Positions 44,120 through 53,843 are shown, counted from the first letter of the stretch. The stretch: 64,000 nucleotides of DNA from CAYUVF01 sp964448045 (GCA_964448045.1 CAYUVF010000002.1:78795-142794), one strand, 5' to 3'. Numbers and translations are program-made. Notes: generated by a model from the sequence alone, not told the origin.

Positions 44120-44917
44120 CTATGCCGCTTGCGCGAGTGGTTCATCCTCGTCCTCGATGGGAGCGCCTGTGTCCTCGGCCTCATGAACGAACGTCTTCAG
44201 GCGTCGCTCAATCTGGCTGGGCCGGTCGCCGCGCACGACAGCCAGAATGCCGGTTTGCGTGAGCTCGTAGGCATGGCTCATGGCTTGTCGCTGCTCGCCC
44301 GCTTTGCCCGCTACGGGAAGGCAGACGAGGTTCGCCAGAAGGGCGCCGTAGAACGTGGTCACCATCGCGGTGGCCATGCCGGCGCCAATCTGGGTCGGAT
44401 CATCCAGGTTTTGTAGCATCTGAATGAGTCCAATTAGCGTGCCAATCATGCCGAAGGCCGGGGCGAGCGTTCCGGCCGTCGTGAAGAAATTGGCGACGAG
44501 GCGCCGCGCACGCGAATCGCGCTCGATCCATCGGTCGGTCAGCTCAATGATCTCGTCTTCGGGCGTGCCATCGATGGCGAGTTCGAGGCCAAACTTCAGC
44601 AACTCGTCGTCGATATCGTCGAGGGCGCGGTCGAGGGCGAGGAGGCCTTCGCGGCGGGCCGTGCTGGAGATCTCGGTGAACTCATCCACTTTATCGTGCA
44701 GGTCCGGGGGCTCAAAGTTGAGGAAAGCCTTGAGGGCCTCCGGAAGATTTTTCATGTCCGCCAGCGTGTAGTTGACGAGCAAGCCGCAGGCCGTACCCCC
44801 CACCACGATGAGCAGACCGGGCACGTCGAAGAAGGTCTGCCATCCGGTACCCATGAAAATGGCGCCGAAGATCAGCAGGAACCCTGCAACCAATCCGATA
44901 AGTGTGGACTTTTGCAT
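44120..44917 (-). CDS. motA: Flagellar stator protein MotA
   Basis: The 265-residue integral membrane protein shows the MotA pattern: LIGLVAGFLLIFGAIFMGTGWQTFFDVPGLLIVVGGTACGLLV, then a cytoplasmic loop with FTEISSTARREGLLALDR and, after helix 3, FGMIGTLIGLIQMLQNLDDPTQIGAGMATAMVTTFYGALLANL. It forms the stator with MotB. A sigma-28-type promoter lies about 190 bp upstream, so late regulation is likely. Confidence 0.95.
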   Translation of the reverse strand: MQKSTLIGLVAGFLLIFGAIFMGTGWQTFFDVPGLLIVVGGTACGLLVNYTLADMKNLPEALKAFLNFEPPDLHDKVDEFTEISSTARREGLLALDRALDDIDDELLKFGLELAIDGTPEDEIIELTDRWIERDSRARRLVANFFTTAGTLAPAFGMIGTLIGLIQMLQNLDDPTQIGAGMATAMVTTFYGALLANLVCLPVAGKAGEQRQAMSHAYELTQTGILAVVRGDRPSQIERRLKTFVHEAEDTGAPIEDEDEPLAQAA

Positions 44918-45373
44918 GAGGCCTTGAACACAGATCCACAGTGAAGGGAAGACCGGCGGACCCCTGAAACTCAGTGCATGGCGCCTACGTCTGCCGGTGT
45001 GCTAAGGCAGAGAGGGGAGACGGGGGATGAGAGCGGATCCAGATTCATTACAAAAAGGACTGTAGTCATGGACGTCAGTGGGGTGTAGTTACATCCATTG
45101 ATGTTTATCGGCACCTGGGGGCTCAACATTAAACCTGTAAGCTGGCAAGCCCTGACCCATGCCGAACCGAGAGACCGGATCAGATGGGTTGAAATGTATC
45201 AATTGTGAAAAGTACCGATATGTGGGGGCTGGCGGCGGGCCCGGGCCGGCCTATCGCCCGTTAATACGTGCGCAGACACGTCTCGGGGCACACCCTTTGC
45301 TCATTCACGCGGCGTCATTTCCCTCGTGGAGATGCCCGGCCTTAGACCCCTTTTGCATCTGACCCCTTACTTG
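44918..45373. other. Divergent intergenic region between motA and the PAS kinase
   Basis: Apart from the sigma-28 site at 45105-45131, this stretch has no visible gene. The motA leader of about 180 nt is unusually long. The side facing the kinase contains GC-rich repeats (GGGCCCGGGCCGGCC near 45237). Confidence 0.5.
45105..45131 (-). promoter_or_regulatory. Putative sigma-28 (FliA) promoter for motA
   Basis: Minus strand: TAATGTTG (45131-45124), 11 nt, GCCGATAA (45112-45105). The -10 is exact, the -35 matches TAAAGTTT at 6 of 8 positions and the spacing is canonical. The motA ATG is at 44917. Confidence 0.7.
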
Positions 45374-48300
45374 ATGGCGTATCCTGTTCCTGAGCACGAA
45401 GCCGAGCGGATGCGTGAGCTCGTGCGGTACGACATTCTCGATACGCCGCCGGAGGAGAGCTTTGACCGGATTTCCCGCCTCGCGGCCGATCTCCTCGATG
45501 TCCCCATCGCCCTCGTCTCGCTGATCGACCGAGACCGGCAGTGGATCAAGTCGTGCTTCGGCGTCGACTTGCGGCAAACCGATCGGGAGATGTCGTTTTG
45601 CACACATGCCATCCTGAGCGAGGATATTCTCGTGGTGGACGATCTGGCGGCCGATCCCCGATTTGTCGACAATCCTTTCGTCACGGGCGATCCAGGCTTG
45701 CGCTTTTACGCCGGGGCGCCGCTACTCACCCCATCCGGTCACATTCTCGGCACGCTTTGCGTGCTCGACACAACACCTCGCACCCTCTCCGAGCGGCACA
45801 TCCGGCAGCTCGAGGACTTGGCCGCGATGGTAGTCGACGAGCTGGAGCTGCGCCGTGAAATCAGCGAGCGACGGCGCATCGAGAGCGACCTGCGCGAGAG
45901 CGAGGCGCGATTCCGTACCCTCGTTGAGCAGAGCCACGACTGGATCTGGGAAATGGACCCCGATGGGCGGTTCACCTACGTCAGTCCGGGGGCGACCGAG
46001 ATTCTGGGATACGACACCGAGGCGCTGATCGGCCAGACCTCGTTCGACTTCATGACATCGGCAGATACCGATCAATTTGCCAATGTGCTTACGTCCCACG
46101 TCGAACGAAAGGAGGGTTTCGAGCGGATCGAGAAGATGCTCATCCATCGGGGCGGTTACCCCGTCGTGGTGGAGACGAGCGGCACGCCGCGGCTCGACGA
46201 TGCGGGCGAGCTCATCGGGTATCAGGGGATCGCGCGGGATATCACCGAGCGCAAGCGGGGTGAGCGCCGTCAGGCCTTGCAAAACCGCATTTTAGCGGGG
46301 ATTGCCCAGGGCGCGTCCCTCGATGAAACGCTGCACGCCATCGCGACCTTCGTGGAGCAGGCCGGCCTCGCCACGGGTGTTTCGATTTTCCGGTTGGATC
46401 CGGCGACAGAAACGCTGCAGGTAGGAGCCGCGACCGGGCTCCCCGATGCGTTCGTCACCGCATTTCACGGGTCCTCGGTCGCGTCGGGAACGGGGGCCTG
46501 CGGGCGGGCAATCCGGGATAACGAGCGCATTTCGGTAAGCGATGCTATCCGCGACGAGCCGGATGCCATGCTGCGCGCTCGGATGCAGCGCCACGGCCTG
46601 CAGGCCAGCGTGTCACGGCCGATCCAGGGCGAAAACGCCTCGGTGCTCGGCGTATGTACCCTCTGGTTTGATGCCCCGCACCATCCCAAAGCAACCAACC
46701 AATCGCTGGCCGATCTGGCCGATCTGGCCGATCTGGCCGCACGACTCGCCGGTGTGGCCATCGACAGCCACCAGACCCGCGATCGGCTCCGGCGAAAACG
46801 CATCCTCCTCGATCAGTCGCAGCACCTCGGTAAGATTGGCGGCTGGGAAATTGATCTGCGGACCGGCCGCCTGCACTGGACCGATGAGACCTATCATCTG
46901 CACGGGCTCCCTCTGGAGCATGAGCCCACGGTCGAAGACGCGCTCACGTTTTATCCTCCCGAAGCGCGCCGTACGCTGCGCACTGCGCTGGAGCGAGCAG
47001 TGCAAGAGCAGAACGGGTGGAGCCTCGAATTGCCCTTCATCACCGCCAATGGCGAGCGGCGCTGGATGCGCTCGATCGGTGAACCGAACGTCGTGGACGG
47101 CGCGGTTGTGCAAGTCGCGGGCACGCTGCAGGATGTCACTCGCCGCAAGCGTGCCGAGAACGAAGTGGATAACTTCTTCGAGCTCTCGATCGACATCATG
47201 TGCATCGCCCAACGCGATGGCTATTTCACGCGGGTCAACCCGGCCTTCGAGCAGGTGCTTGGCTACTCCGCCGAGGAGTTGACCCAGCGGTCCTATCTCG
47301 ACTTTATTCATCCGGACGACGTGGAGCAGACGCGCCGCGCGATGGGGCAGCTGTCCGAAGGCCAGGACGTCGTCGATTTTGTCAACCGGTACCGGCGCCA
47401 GGATGGGACGTACCGGGTGCTCGAATGGCGTGCCATCTCCTACACCGATAACGGGCTTACGTACGCGGCCGCACGCGACATTACCGAACGTCGCAAGGCC
47501 GAGCGGGCGCTGCGCCAGTACGCCGAGGAGTTGGAAGCAGCGAAAATGGAGCTGGAAGCGTCGCAGGCGCGTATTGAGCGGGTCTTCGAAAGCATCTCGG
47601 ATGCGTTCTTTGCCGTCGATCATGACTGGACGTTTACTTACCTGAATTCGCACGCCGATAAGTTGCTCTCGAAGCTGACCGACAACGAGCACGAGGATTT
47701 GGTGGGGGCGAATGTGTGGGACGCTTTTCCCGAAGCCATCGAAACCGCCTTTTACGATCAGTACCATGAGGCAGTGGAAACGGGCGAGTCGGTTCATTTC
47801 GAAGCCTACTATCCGCCCGGGGATGTGTGGTTTGCGGTCAGCGCCTATCCCTTTGAGGACGGCCTCTCGGTCTACTTCACGGATGTCACCCAGCGCAAGC
47901 AGGCCCTCCATGCGCTCAAGGACAGCGAAGCGCGCTTTCGCGGGCTGGTGTCCAATCTGCCCGGGATCGTCTACCGATGCACGTACGATAGCAACTGGGA
48001 CACATTGTACGCCAGTTCGGGGTGGGAGGACGTGTGTGGCCACCCGTCCGAGCCGTTTGTCTCCAACGAGCGCTCCTTCATCGACATCGTCGTGCCGGAG
48101 GATTTGCCCAAGATTCGCAAGGTCGTCCGGCAGGCCGTTCGTCAGAAGCGGGCCTTTGAGGTTGAGTACCGGATCCGCCGCGCCGATGGCAGCATCTCGT
48201 GGATTCAAGATCTGGCTCGGCCGTGCTTCGACGAAGACGGCGGGGTCAAATGGCTCGACGGGGTGATGTTCGACATCACCGAGCGGAAGCAAACCGAAGA

Positions 48301-49420
48301 GCGCCTGCGCCTGCTCGAAACTGCCGTTCACGAGGCGAAGGAAGCCGTCCTCATCACCGATGCCCAGCTCGACCGCCCCGGACCGGTCATCCGGTACGTC
48401 AATCGGGGCTTCGAGGCGATGACGGGCTACTCCGCCGACGAGGTCATCGGGAAGACGCCGCGCCTGCTTCAGGGGCCGAAGACCGATCGGGCCGTACTGG
48501 ATAAGCTCCAGGCCAGTCTGGAGAGGGGGGAGCCCTTTGCCGGCGAAACGATCAACTACCACAAAGACGGCACCCCCTTCCATCTGGAGTGGTCGATCTC
48601 CCCCGTGCGCGATCCAAAGGCCGGTCACATTACCCATTACGTCGCCGTCGAACGTGACATCAGCGAGCGCAAAGCCGCCGAGCAGCAGATGCGCGAGGCG
48701 CTGGAAAAAGAGCGCGAGCTCAGCAACCTCAAATCGCGCTTCGTGTCGATGGCCTCTCACGAGTTGCGCACGCCGCTGGCTACCATCCAGTCCTCAGCCG
48801 AGCTGGTCGACCTCTTCATTGACCGGGGCAAGACCGGCAAGGTCAGTAAGCACCTCGATCGCATCCAGGATAACGTGGAGAAGATGGCGGGGCTGCTCGA
48901 AGACGTGCTGGTCTTCGGCCGGGCCGAGCAGGGACAGATGCCCTTCCGGCCGGAGGAAATTGATCTCGTGCCGCTCACGCGCAAGCTGGTCGATGAGCTT
49001 CGCCAGGGCATCGGGGTCGACCACGACATCGTCGTGCACGGATTGGACGAGGCGCTGACGGTCGAGGCCGATGCGCAGCTCATCCGGCTCGTGATGAATA
49101 ACCTCCTCTCGAATGCGATTAAGTATTCGCCTGCGGGCAGTCGTGTCACCCTCCAGCTCGATCAGGGAGTCGATGAGGTCGTCTGCCGCGTCGCCGATGA
49201 AGGCATCGGGATACCCGCGGATGACCTCGACCGGCTCTTTGAGCCGTTCCATCGGGCCGAAAACGTGGGTACTACCGGCGGAACCGGGCTGGGGCTCGCT
49301 ATCGTCCAGGAGGCTGTGGACGTGCACGAGGGGCGCGTCGCGGTGGATACCGCCGAGGGCGAAGGCACCGAGTTTACCGTTCGCTTTCCGCTGCGCCGAT
49401 CCCAGCACGTCTCCGCCTGA
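45374..49420 (+). CDS. Multi-sensor histidine kinase (GAF-PAS-GAF-5xPAS-HisKA-HATPase)
   Basis: From ATG 45374 the protein has 1348 residues. Domain order: GAF (about 10-150), PAS, GAF (about 300-465), five more PAS domains to about 1100, then HisKA with SHELRTPLATIQSSAEL (phosphorylated His) and HATPase with LVMNNLLSNAIKYSP, DEGIGIP and GTGLGLAI. No membrane helix is seen, so it is cytoplasmic. The last PAS (GKTPRLLQGPKTD) resembles LOV domains but lacks the photoactive Cys. A 9 bp repeat codes LADLADLAD in the second GAF. A receiver and a receiver-kinase hybrid follow, suggesting a phosphorelay. Confidence 0.9.
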   Translation: MAYPVPEHEAERMRELVRYDILDTPPEESFDRISRLAADLLDVPIALVSLIDRDRQWIKSCFGVDLRQTDREMSFCTHAILSEDILVVDDLAADPRFVDNPFVTGDPGLRFYAGAPLLTPSGHILGTLCVLDTTPRTLSERHIRQLEDLAAMVVDELELRREISERRRIESDLRESEARFRTLVEQSHDWIWEMDPDGRFTYVSPGATEILGYDTEALIGQTSFDFMTSADTDQFANVLTSHVERKEGFERIEKMLIHRGGYPVVVETSGTPRLDDAGELIGYQGIARDITERKRGERRQALQNRILAGIAQGASLDETLHAIATFVEQAGLATGVSIFRLDPATETLQVGAATGLPDAFVTAFHGSSVASGTGACGRAIRDNERISVSDAIRDEPDAMLRARMQRHGLQASVSRPIQGENASVLGVCTLWFDAPHHPKATNQSLADLADLADLAARLAGVAIDSHQTRDRLRRKRILLDQSQHLGKIGGWEIDLRTGRLHWTDETYHLHGLPLEHEPTVEDALTFYPPEARRTLRTALERAVQEQNGWSLELPFITANGERRWMRSIGEPNVVDGAVVQVAGTLQDVTRRKRAENEVDNFFELSIDIMCIAQRDGYFTRVNPAFEQVLGYSAEELTQRSYLDFIHPDDVEQTRRAMGQLSEGQDVVDFVNRYRRQDGTYRVLEWRAISYTDNGLTYAAARDITERRKAERALRQYAEELEAAKMELEASQARIERVFESISDAFFAVDHDWTFTYLNSHADKLLSKLTDNEHEDLVGANVWDAFPEAIETAFYDQYHEAVETGESVHFEAYYPPGDVWFAVSAYPFEDGLSVYFTDVTQRKQALHALKDSEARFRGLVSNLPGIVYRCTYDSNWDTLYASSGWEDVCGHPSEPFVSNERSFIDIVVPEDLPKIRKVVRQAVRQKRAFEVEYRIRRADGSISWIQDLARPCFDEDGGVKWLDGVMFDITERKQTEERLRLLETAVHEAKEAVLITDAQLDRPGPVIRYVNRGFEAMTGYSADEVIGKTPRLLQGPKTDRAVLDKLQASLERGEPFAGETINYHKDGTPFHLEWSISPVRDPKAGHITHYVAVERDISERKAAEQQMREALEKERELSNLKSRFVSMASHELRTPLATIQSSAELVDLFIDRGKTGKVSKHLDRIQDNVEKMAGLLEDVLVFGRAEQGQMPFRPEEIDLVPLTRKLVDELRQGIGVDHDIVVHGLDEALTVEADAQLIRLVMNNLLSNAIKYSPAGSRVTLQLDQGVDEVVCRVADEGIGIPADDLDRLFEPFHRAENVGTTGGTGLGLAIVQEAVDVHEGRVAVDTAEGEGTEFTVRFPLRRSQHVSA

Positions 49421-49459
49421 CGGCTCCCCTTTTCACATCACCCAACCGTAGTACAGCCG

Positions 49460-49837
49460 ATGCCCCGATCCGTGATTTTAGTGATCGATGACGAACCGCA
49501 CATTCTCGACAACCTGAGCGATTTGCTCGGGCTGGAAGGCTACCAGGTGAAAACTGCCTCGGATGGACGTGACGCACTGGAGATTCTCATCCATACGCGC
49601 CCTCGCCTGATCCTGTGTGACATGATGATGCCGCACGTGGACGGATGGGAGGTGCTCCAGCACGTTCGCGCCGACGCAGAGCTAAACGAAGTTCCCTTCA
49701 TCTTCCTCACCGCCAGCGCCGAGCCGAATACGCGCCAAAAAGCGTTCCTTCACGACGCTGATGACTACATCACCAAGCCGTTCCGTGTCGACGACTTACT
49801 CGACACCGTCGCCGATCATCTCGGCAATGCGGTGTAA
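49460..49837 (+). CDS. Stand-alone response regulator receiver
   Basis: The 125-residue CheY-like protein has acidic pocket VIDDEP, phosphorylated Asp in LILCDMMMPHVDGWEV, the Thr in FIFLTASAE and Lys in YITKPF. It has no output domain. It starts 39 bp after the multi-PAS kinase and is a probable phosphorelay partner, or a CheY-like regulator. No cheA or cheB is nearby. Confidence 0.92.
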   Translation: MPRSVILVIDDEPHILDNLSDLLGLEGYQVKTASDGRDALEILIHTRPRLILCDMMMPHVDGWEVLQHVRADAELNEVPFIFLTASAEPNTRQKAFLHDADDYITKPFRVDDLLDTVADHLGNAV

Positions 49838-49956
49838 CGTATCCGTAATCGGTGTCGGCACGGGCTGCAGCAGGTCATCGATTTCAGGTTCGTTTTAGAT
49901 ACGAGGCGTACGCTGTGGCTCCATCATCATTCTACCGCAGGTTCCTCGCTCACGTC

Positions 49957-51111
49957 ATGTCAACCATCTTAGTTATCGAAGACGAGCCGTCCATCCGCGA
50001 CAACGTGGCGGATCTGTTGGAGGCCTCCGGCTACGATCCGATCAAGGCGGCAGATGGCGCGGCCGGGATCGAACAGGCTCGCCGCCATGCGCCCGACCTC
50101 ATCGTGTGCGATGTGATGATGCCCGATGCGGATGGGCACGACGTTTTGCAGGCCGTACGCAATGATGCGAACCTGGCGGCGACACCGTTCATCTTTCTCA
50201 CGGCCCGGTCCACGCGGGATGATCTGCGCGAGGGGATGGACGGAGGGGCCGACGATTACGTGACCAAGCCGTTTCGCGCGGCTGAGCTGCTCAACGCCAT
50301 TGAGACGCGTTTGCGCCGCCGCCACGCCATCGAGGAGCGGCAAGAGCAGCAGCTGGAAGACCTCCGGCAGACCATCTCGACGATCTTGCCCCACGAGTTG
50401 CGCACCCCACTGATGGGCATCGAAGGGTACAGCCAAATCCTCATGGCTGACTGGGATGAGCTCGACGGCGCCGAGGCGCGCGATCTGCTGAGCGAAGTGC
50501 TCGCCTCGGCAGATCGGCTGAAGCGGCTCGTCGAGAATCACATCCTCTACGCTCGGTTGGCCGCCGGCCTGTCGGTTGACGCCCCGGATGGGCCAACGCC
50601 CGTGACGGATGCCGTGCGAGCCTGTGCCCAGCAGCAAGCAAAGGACTACGACCGCGCAGCCGATTTGGAGCTCGATCTCGACGAGGGGCAGGTCGACCTC
50701 AGCCCGATTTTCTTCAGCAAGTTGATCCGTGAGCTGGTAAGCAATGCCTTTCGCTTCTCGGAGGACGAAATCCCGGTTCGTGTCGTGGGGCGCCAGCGGG
50801 CGGAGGACTACGAACTGGCCATCCAAGATCGGGGACGTGGGATGACCGCCGCCCAGATTGGACAGATCGGCGCTTTCGTGCAGTTCGACCGCGACGCGTT
50901 CGAGCAGCAGGGCTCGGGGTTGGGGCTGACGATTGCGCGCGAGATCGTCGACCACAGTGGCGGATCGCTCGATATCGAGAGTGCGGCAGGAGAGGGCACG
51001 ACGATCACGATGCGTCTCCCGGCCGCCGCGGCGCCCGCAAGAGGCCGTCCGGGCGTACGCCCAGGAGCCGGCGCGGTAGCAGGTTCAATCACTTCTTACA
51101 GTCGCCTGTGA
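49957..51111 (+). CDS. Receiver-histidine kinase hybrid (REC-HisKA-HATPase)
   Basis: From ATG 49957 the protein has 384 residues: receiver (ILVIEDEP, LIVCDVMMPDADGHDV, YVTKPF), HisKA with PHELRTPLMGIEGYSQIL and a HATPase domain (ELVSNAFRFSE, GRGMTAAQIGQIGAF, GSGLGLTIAREIVDHSGGSL). It lacks sensor domains, so its input is presumably phosphorylation of the receiver by the upstream kinase. The upstream frame to 49852 is not conserved. Confidence 0.9.
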   Translation: MSTILVIEDEPSIRDNVADLLEASGYDPIKAADGAAGIEQARRHAPDLIVCDVMMPDADGHDVLQAVRNDANLAATPFIFLTARSTRDDLREGMDGGADDYVTKPFRAAELLNAIETRLRRRHAIEERQEQQLEDLRQTISTILPHELRTPLMGIEGYSQILMADWDELDGAEARDLLSEVLASADRLKRLVENHILYARLAAGLSVDAPDGPTPVTDAVRACAQQQAKDYDRAADLELDLDEGQVDLSPIFFSKLIRELVSNAFRFSEDEIPVRVVGRQRAEDYELAIQDRGRGMTAAQIGQIGAFVQFDRDAFEQQGSGLGLTIAREIVDHSGGSLDIESAAGEGTTITMRLPAAAAPARGRPGVRPGAGAVAGSITSYSRL

Positions 51112-51210
51112 CTGCCGATCGGAAGCCACTCAGCTTAAGGGCGTGCAGGCTGCGCCCATTCACAGTCCACGCGTCTATGTCGAAAAACGCCGCCTGCGTT
51201 CGTGCGGGTT

Positions 51211-51236
51211 TAAGCGTATCGCGGTGTCGCCGATAA
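51211..51236 (+). promoter_or_regulatory. Putative sigma-28 (FliA) promoter for the RedB-chemoreceptor pair
   Basis: TAAG (51211-51214), 14 nt, GCCGATAA (51229-51236). Same geometry as the flgN site. The first ATG (51292) lies 55 nt downstream. Confidence 0.65.
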
Positions 51237-51291
51237 AGTGAGTGCTTGACAATCACGCTTAAGACACGCGCATCGGCGAGGGACTGCGTTT

Positions 51292-51918
51292 ATGAACCGT
51301 AGGATAGGGGCCTGGATTGGGCTGGCTGGTTGGGGTGTGGCTGTAGCCGCCGGGTTTGTTGTCCTGATGGCATATCAGAATGATCCCGGTCCGCTGGCCG
51401 ACGCGCCCTCCGATTGGCCGGCTGCCGTCGATGAGACGCCCGCCGCATCGCGCTATACCCTTGCCGTGTTTGCTCATCCGCACTGTCCGTGCACGGATGC
51501 GACCATGGGCGAATTAGCTCGCTTGATGCGGCACGTCCGGGATCGTCTCGACGTCCACGTTTACTTCACGCAGCCCGGCGAATTCAGCGACGCATGGACC
51601 CAAAGCGGGCTCTGGCGGAAAGCCGCCGCCATTCCGGGCGTGACCCCGCACCGCGACCCCGGCGCGGCGATTGCCCATCAGTTCGGGGCGTACACGTCCG
51701 GCCAGGTCCTGCTCTACGATCCGAAGGGACAGCTCGTCTTCAATGGCGGGATTACCGGATCGCGGGGGCACGAAGGCCTCAACAAAGGTCGGCAGGCCAT
51801 CGCGCAGTGGATCCGCCAGGGCCAGTCGGACCGGGCATCGACGTTCGTTTTTGGCTGCCTGCTTCACGCTGAAGCCGAGGCACCTCCTTCCGCGCGTTTC
51901 GACGCATCCGCCTCGTGA
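51292..51918 (+). CDS. RedB-like membrane-anchored thioredoxin-fold protein
   Basis: The 208-residue protein has one N-terminal membrane helix (about residues 8-28) and a periplasmic domain with the thioredoxin-like motif HPHCPCTD (Cys65, Cys67), then FGAYTSGQVLLYDPKGQLVFNGGIT and a final FGCLLH (Cys189). This CPC pattern with GGITGSRGHEG is what I know as the RedB family, of unknown activity; a redox or metal-relay role is plausible. It starts 55 nt after a sigma-28 site and precedes the chemoreceptor by 48 bp. Confidence 0.75.
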   Translation: MNRRIGAWIGLAGWGVAVAAGFVVLMAYQNDPGPLADAPSDWPAAVDETPAASRYTLAVFAHPHCPCTDATMGELARLMRHVRDRLDVHVYFTQPGEFSDAWTQSGLWRKAAAIPGVTPHRDPGAAIAHQFGAYTSGQVLLYDPKGQLVFNGGITGSRGHEGLNKGRQAIAQWIRQGQSDRASTFVFGCLLHAEAEAPPSARFDASAS

Positions 51919-51966
51919 GCACTCGACCTTCTGTCTGTCATTCCGCATTTGACTTGACTCAATTTC

Positions 51967-53718
51967 ATGGCCGCCTCGACATTCGGCTCCTTGCGTGACC
52001 GGGCCCGCAGCCTGTTTACAGACTACCGGCAACAGAATTTCAAACACAACGATCGGCTGTTTGCCTACATCATGACGGTGCAGTGGGGGGCCGCGATCGT
52101 GCTGGCTTTTGCCATTTCGCCGCGCACCTGGTCGGGGAGCATGGCGCAAACACATCTGCACGTGTACGCTGCCATCGGGCTCGGGGGACTGATTACGGCG
52201 CTTCCGGTGGCGATGGCGTGGTTGCGGCCGGGCGATCGGTTCACGCGCCACCTAATCGCCGGCGGGCAGCTCCTGATGTCGGGCCTGCTGATTCATCTTA
52301 CGGGCGGGCGCATCGAAACGCATTTTCACGTCTTCGTCTCGCTCGCGGTGTTAGCCAACTATCAGGACTGGCGGATCCTGATGACGGGCGCCGCCGTGAC
52401 GGCGGTCGACCACCTCGTGCGGGGTATCATCTGGCCTGAATCGCTCTTTGGCATCGTCACGACCGAAGAGTTCCGGATTGTAGAGCATGCCTTCTGGGTC
52501 GTGCTGGAGGTCGCGGTTCTGACGCTCAACTGCCAGCGCAACATGAAAGAGAAGTGGCAGCGGGCCAAACAGGAAGCCGAGAGCGAGGCCCGCGCCGAAG
52601 AGGCCGAGGCCTTGACGACGGAACTGGAGGAGCGGAGCGCCTATCTGGAGCAGCGGGTTACCACCATCCTCGGTAAGATGAACCGCTTCGCCAGCGGCGA
52701 TCTGACCGTCCAAGCCAAGCCGAGTGCGAAAGATGATGAAAACATCCGGCGTCTCTACGAGGGCTTTAACCAGGCCGTGGGGACGATGCAAGAGATGATG
52801 CATGAGGTTGTGGGCAGCACGCGGGCTGCGGCCGCGACAGCCGAGGAGGTCAGTGGCTCGACGGATCAACTGGCCGCCGGCATTGAAGAGCAGGCGGCGC
52901 AGGCTGATGAGGTCGCCGCTGCAATGGAGCAGATGAGCCGCACCATTGTCACCAACGCGCAGGGCGCAACCGAAACCGCCGAGCTGGCTGAGGCCAACGG
53001 GCAGACGGCCGAAGACAATAAAGCGGTCATGGAAGAAATGGTTGCCAAGATGGAGGACATGGGGCGCGTTATCACGACTTCGGCTCGCACTGTCGAGCGC
53101 CTGGGCGAATCCAGCGAGCAGATCGGCGAGATCATTTCGACCATCGACGAGATTGCCGATCAGACGAATCTGCTCGCGCTCAATGCAGCCATCGAAGCCG
53201 CCCGTGCGGGCGAACACGGTCAAGGATTCGCCGTCGTCGCCGACGAGGTGCGCCAACTCGCCGAGCGTACAGCGCAAGCCACCGACGAGATTAACGACAT
53301 GATCGGCGCAATCCAGACCGAGACGAGGCAGGCGGTGGAGGCCATCCGCGAGGGTAAGGATGAAGTCGACGCAAGCATCGACCTCGCCGGGCGGGCCGGT
53401 AGCGCCTTCGACGAAATCGTGCACGACGCCGAAGCGGTGGCCGACCGAATCGGGGAGATCGCGGCAGCCACGGAGGAGCAATCGGTGACGAGCGAGCAAA
53501 TCTCCCGCAACGTGGAGAGCATCTCGACGGTCACCGGCGATTCGGCGCGGGGCGTCAACGAGATTGCAGCGGCCGCCAATGAACTCAACGCGCTCACGGG
53601 ACAGCTCCAGCGCCTCGTCGGCCAGTTTGATCTCGCCGGGAATGGTATTGCGATGCCGGAAAGAAATGAGGTTTCGGCACATGGAGAGGATTCTGAGACC
53701 GCTCCATCAGCGATGTAA
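51967..53718 (+). CDS. Methyl-accepting chemotaxis protein with His-rich membrane sensor domain
   Basis: The 583-residue receptor lacks the usual periplasmic ligand domain. Residues 30-185 form about five membrane helices carrying His at 63, 65, 95, 110, 119, 121 (ETHFHVF), 149 (VDHLVRG) and 174 (VEHAFWV), suggesting bound heme or metal. A HAMP-like coiled coil follows, then a standard MCP signalling hairpin (IADQTNLLALNAAIEAARAGEHGQGFAVVADEVR). I recall the same membrane block in histidine kinases of planctomycetes next to RedB genes. A strong terminator follows. Confidence 0.88.
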   Translation: MAASTFGSLRDRARSLFTDYRQQNFKHNDRLFAYIMTVQWGAAIVLAFAISPRTWSGSMAQTHLHVYAAIGLGGLITALPVAMAWLRPGDRFTRHLIAGGQLLMSGLLIHLTGGRIETHFHVFVSLAVLANYQDWRILMTGAAVTAVDHLVRGIIWPESLFGIVTTEEFRIVEHAFWVVLEVAVLTLNCQRNMKEKWQRAKQEAESEARAEEAEALTTELEERSAYLEQRVTTILGKMNRFASGDLTVQAKPSAKDDENIRRLYEGFNQAVGTMQEMMHEVVGSTRAAAATAEEVSGSTDQLAAGIEEQAAQADEVAAAMEQMSRTIVTNAQGATETAELAEANGQTAEDNKAVMEEMVAKMEDMGRVITTSARTVERLGESSEQIGEIISTIDEIADQTNLLALNAAIEAARAGEHGQGFAVVADEVRQLAERTAQATDEINDMIGAIQTETRQAVEAIREGKDEVDASIDLAGRAGSAFDEIVHDAEAVADRIGEIAAATEEQSVTSEQISRNVESISTVTGDSARGVNEIAAAANELNALTGQLQRLVGQFDLAGNGIAMPERNEVSAHGEDSETAPSAM

Positions 53719-53843
53719 ACGCCGATTTGAGCGTTCTGAGGCGTTTTTGACGACCCTGGTACGAGAGTTGCTAATAGAGATAAGTGTGAGGCTGCAACGC
53801 GTGTTGCAGCACTCCTCTGGTAGTGTTTGTTTCATGGTGGGGT

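Noticed and set aside
48430..48500. Possible LOV photoreceptor in the last PAS domain
   Set aside because: The segment GKTPRLLQG resembles LOV but lacks the flavin-reactive Cys, so photochemistry is unlikely.
46613..48760. 715-codon minus-strand frame opposite the PAS kinase
   Set aside because: Length arises from GC-rich third positions of the real gene; no domain visible.
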